A stretch of DNA of 57,215 nt from Alphaproteobacteria bacterium (GTDB taxonomy: Bacteria; Pseudomonadota; Alphaproteobacteria; CAAHEQ01; UBA3637): positions 1 through 57,215 of the forward strand of contig JAFYRI010000008.1 of the NCBI GenBank assembly GCA_017559525.1. The letters are read 5' to 3'. The notes under the pieces are model-generated. The model made no database searches, had not been told where the DNA came from, and saw only the letters and a list, made by a program, of their open reading frames with translations. A program made the translations under genes and the position numbers. Below are positions 55,402 through 57,215 of this stretch, piece after piece (position 1 is the first letter of the stretch; the number at the start of each line of letters is the position of its first letter).

Positions 55402-55445
55402 ACATAAAAAAACTCCTAATTCATAAAGAACGGGAGGTTTTATGT
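55402..55445 (-). promoter_or_regulatory. Leader hairpin of the R-M operon
   Basis: In the 5' leader, arms ACATAAAA (55402-55409) and TTTTATGT (55438-55445) plus CTCC (55413-55416) / GGAG (55433-55436) form a stem-loop. On the reverse strand the inner CTCC..GGAG stem is followed by seven Ts, as in an attenuator. A TATAAAAT -10-like box lies near 55452-55460. The remaining 55446-55664 stretch contains a spaced TCCCATA/TATGGGA pair (55503-55509 and about 55564-55570) and no gene. Confidence 0.5.
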
Positions 55446-55664
55446 CCTATATTTTATATAGAACGACTACACCTTAAAGAAAAAGTCCATAATTTTCTTT
55501 AATCCCATAGAAATCAAAGAAAAATGCATAAGGTCCTTGCAAAATGAAACGATATGTTGTATTATGGGAAAAATAAGGGAGATTTTTGGGACATTTTATT
55601 TCCTATACCCATTTATCCGATAAATTGTAGTTCTTTGATAAATAATTAAGAAAAGGATTACAAG

Positions 55665-56261
55665 ATGATATATGGCTATATTCGTGTCTCTACAGACAAA
55701 CAAACCACAGAAAATCAAAAATTTGAAATTGAACAATTTTGTCTTAAAAACAAGATTGTTATTGATAAATGGATTACTGAAACCATCAGTGCGACAAAAG
55801 AGTTAAATAAACGAAAACTCGGTAAGCTTCTAAAACAAATCAAAAATGATGATATTGTAGTTGCGACCGAGCTTTCTCGCTTAGGTAGAAATTTGTTGCA
55901 AGTGATGAGTATTCTTCATCACTGCATGAATATTGGCTGTCAGGTTTGGACGATTAAAGACCATTATCGTCTTGGAAAAACAATAGAAAGCAAGGTTTTA
56001 GCATTTGCATTCGGTTTGTCAGCAGAGATTGAAAGAGATTTAATTTCTCAACGAACCACAGAAGCTTTAAAACGTCTTCAAAATGAAGGAAAAGTCTTAG
56101 GCAGACCAAAAGGAAAGAAAAATCAAAAGCATAAGTTAGATGGTAAAACTCTTCAAATCAAAGACCTGTTGGAAAAGAAAGTATCCAAAAATAAGATTGC
56201 TAAAATCCTTAAAGTTGATATTAAGACTTTGAATAAGTTTATTTGTGAATGTGTAGTTTAA
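55665..56261 (+). CDS. Serine recombinase, resolvase/invertase type
   Basis: The 198-residue protein is a complete small serine recombinase. The nucleophile S9 is in YGYIRVSTDKQ, and the conserved arginines are in ELSRLGRNLLQV (R72, R75). A long E helix precedes a C-terminal helix-turn-helix (about 160-195, DLLEKKVSKNKIAKILKVDIKTLNKFI). Size fits resolvases and DNA invertases (180-200 residues). A paralogue starts 704 bp after its end. It may serve the mobility of the island or flip a segment; no matching inverted sites were found by eye. Confidence 0.93.
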   Translation: MIYGYIRVSTDKQTTENQKFEIEQFCLKNKIVIDKWITETISATKELNKRKLGKLLKQIKNDDIVVATELSRLGRNLLQVMSILHHCMNIGCQVWTIKDHYRLGKTIESKVLAFAFGLSAEIERDLISQRTTEALKRLQNEGKVLGRPKGKKNQKHKLDGKTLQIKDLLEKKVSKNKIAKILKVDIKTLNKFICECVV

Positions 56262-56726
56262 TCACTCATCCCAAATTTTGGTTAGGTTTATAATCTGTTT
56301 GTTTTTCTTTAATGCTCTTTGATAGGCTGTGTATGCTCCACCATAGGGAACATTGATATAACATACAATAACATCACTTTGGTCCACTACCATTTGGTTT
56401 CTTTTAGGGATTCTTCCTCGTCTTTTACATTTTGAAACAGCTAAATCCAAGTGGATCCAATCTGCTGAAACCTTTCCATCTCCTTGAAGTTGTTCAGAAA
56501 AGCACAGGATTGTCTCTCTTGCAATATGGGGATATTTTTTCTTTAACTCTTGCAATACTTTGCCTGCAATGATTTCAAAATCCCCCATCTCTCCAAGCAA
56601 AAAGGTATCTACATCCTGATTGACAATCAACTCTTCAACAACTTCATACAGTTGTTGTTTGACTGATACATCATCTATGATGCTTCTGTGTCCAAAAAAA
56701 CTACAAGTCTTACCCATGGCAGACAT
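56262..56726 (-). CDS. SLOG-fold protein (DUF1273/YspA-like)
   Basis: The 154-residue product begins with a KTCSFFGHRSI motif, the nucleotide-binding start of DUF1273-type SLOG proteins. LLGEMGDFEIIAGKVLQELKKKYPH then matches the second conserved block (GxxGxFD-like), and VIVCYINVPYGGAYTAYQRALKKNKQIINL the third. SLOG proteins bind nucleotides or nucleotide-derived signals, and some act in defence. ATG 56726 is preferred over a TTG at 56744; ATG 56717 is also possible. It is convergent with the serine recombinase, with stop codons abutting. Confidence 0.85.
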   Translation of the reverse strand: MSAMGKTCSFFGHRSIIDDVSVKQQLYEVVEELIVNQDVDTFLLGEMGDFEIIAGKVLQELKKKYPHIARETILCFSEQLQGDGKVSADWIHLDLAVSKCKRRGRIPKRNQMVVDQSDVIVCYINVPYGGAYTAYQRALKKNKQIINLTKIWDE

Positions 56727-56964
56727 TGTATCATAAACCAACAATTATGAACCTTATTCATGGTATTTGTTTTGGTTATTTAAACTTATACCCTTAAAAC
56801 CCTTGAATTTCCTGGTATATAAGGAAATATAGATCTCTTTCAATTTGTTTTAAATAATACTTAAATTCATAAAAAAACAGTTGATTTTAATTGTTCCTTA
56901 AAAGTCATCTCTTTTTCACAACAAAATCTTTGTATTTCCATAAATAGAAATAAAAGGAGTTTCA

Positions 56965-57215
56965 ATGATTTATGGATATATCAGAGTCTCAACAGACCAA
57001 CAATCTACCTCAAATCAAAAGTTTGAAATCAATAGATATGCTACATCACATAATATTCAAATTGACAAATGGGTAGAAGAAACAATTTCTTCCAGAAAGC
57101 CTTTAAATAAAAGGAAGTTAGGCAGTTTATTAGCAGAGTTAAAAGATGGAGATATTTTAATTTCCACAGAGATTTCTAGGTTGGGCAGAAGTCTTTTAGA
57201 GGTTATGGGGATTTT
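56965..57215 (+). CDS. Second serine recombinase, N-terminal part (runs off the window)
   Basis: ATG 56965 has an AAAGGAG site. The 83 residues available repeat the first recombinase: YGYIRVSTDQQ with S9, NKRKLGSLL, and TEISRLGRSLLEVMG with both arginines. About half of the residues match the gene at 55665, so the two are paralogues that diverged long ago. The rest is beyond the right edge. The 220 bp before it contain ATTTCCT/AGGAAAT (around 56808-56830) as a hairpin and no gene. Confidence 0.9.
   Translation, partial: MIYGYIRVSTDQQSTSNQKFEINRYATSHNIQIDKWVEETISSRKPLNKRKLGSLLAELKDGDILISTEISRLGRSLLEVMGI

Larger units (their letters stand above)
39236..57215. mobile_element. Integrative island carrying a type III R-M cluster
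   Basis: The island begins at a tRNA-3'-like fragment, followed within 300 bp by a tyrosine recombinase. It contains accessory genes absent from core genomes (restriction-modification, GNAT, phosphatase, ankyrin, DUF6876, SLOG) and two serine recombinases. The right end is not in the window. No conjugation or phage structural gene is visible, so whether it is an ICE, IME or prophage is open. Confidence 0.6.

Overview
The window looks like part of the chromosome of a low-GC, Gram-negative bacterium, most probably an uncultured, possibly host-associated alphaproteobacterium. Supporting this are the mreBCD-mrdA-rodA block, TrmFO, bL25-Pth, an outer-membrane PagP, tRNA genes with an encoded CCA, and many small ankyrin, Sel1, MORN and TM2 proteins. 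Clade placement is inferred from gene content only; no rRNA is present.

Layout. (1) Positions 1-865 are the edge of an integrative element: the 5' part of a DUF6538-type tyrosine integrase that starts 85 bp past the 3' end of tRNA-Pro(GGG). (2) Positions 866-39235 are mostly conserved chromosome. In order it holds tRNA-Pro, three related small membrane proteins, bL25-Pth, a TPM-domain protein, YchF and bacteriohemerythrin, then a leader-peptide-like ORF with an ankyrin gene. Next come the rod-shape operon mreB-mreC-mreD-mrdA-rodA with a coupled TPR-methyltransferase, trmFO (reverse), and a sel1-dusB-trkA-mfd run. Then proS, a strongly structured RNA ahead of a small secreted protein, rmuC (reverse), a DUF3108/HExxH pair, aspS, a SulP transporter, valS (reverse), pagP, and several small repeat-domain genes. 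The stretch 37899-39241 carries a duplicated intergenic sequence around a CoiA-like gene. (3) From about 39236 to the right edge lies a second integrative island. It opens with what looks like a tRNA 3'-end fragment and a tyrosine recombinase. Accessory genes follow, then a four-gene reverse-strand operon (SNF2 helicase with an N-terminal PLD-like region, DUF4391 protein, type III Mod, type III Res), and finally two related serine recombinases around a SLOG-type gene.

How the parts work together. The core region covers cell elongation (MreBCD, PBP2, RodA), tRNA maturation and charging (TrmFO, DusB, ProRS, AspRS, ValRS, Pth), transcription-coupled repair (Mfd) and envelope upkeep (PagP, SulP, TPM, TrkA). 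The right island is a defence/mobility module: Mod methylates, Res cleaves, and the coupled helicase and DUF4391 protein make it larger than a plain type III restriction-modification system. The most interesting non-coding items are the switch-like RNA at 25033-25214, the 129-bp ungapped repeat pair, a ~42-nt element shared by two island promoter regions, and a perfect 12-bp-arm palindrome at the integrase/HTH divergent promoter.
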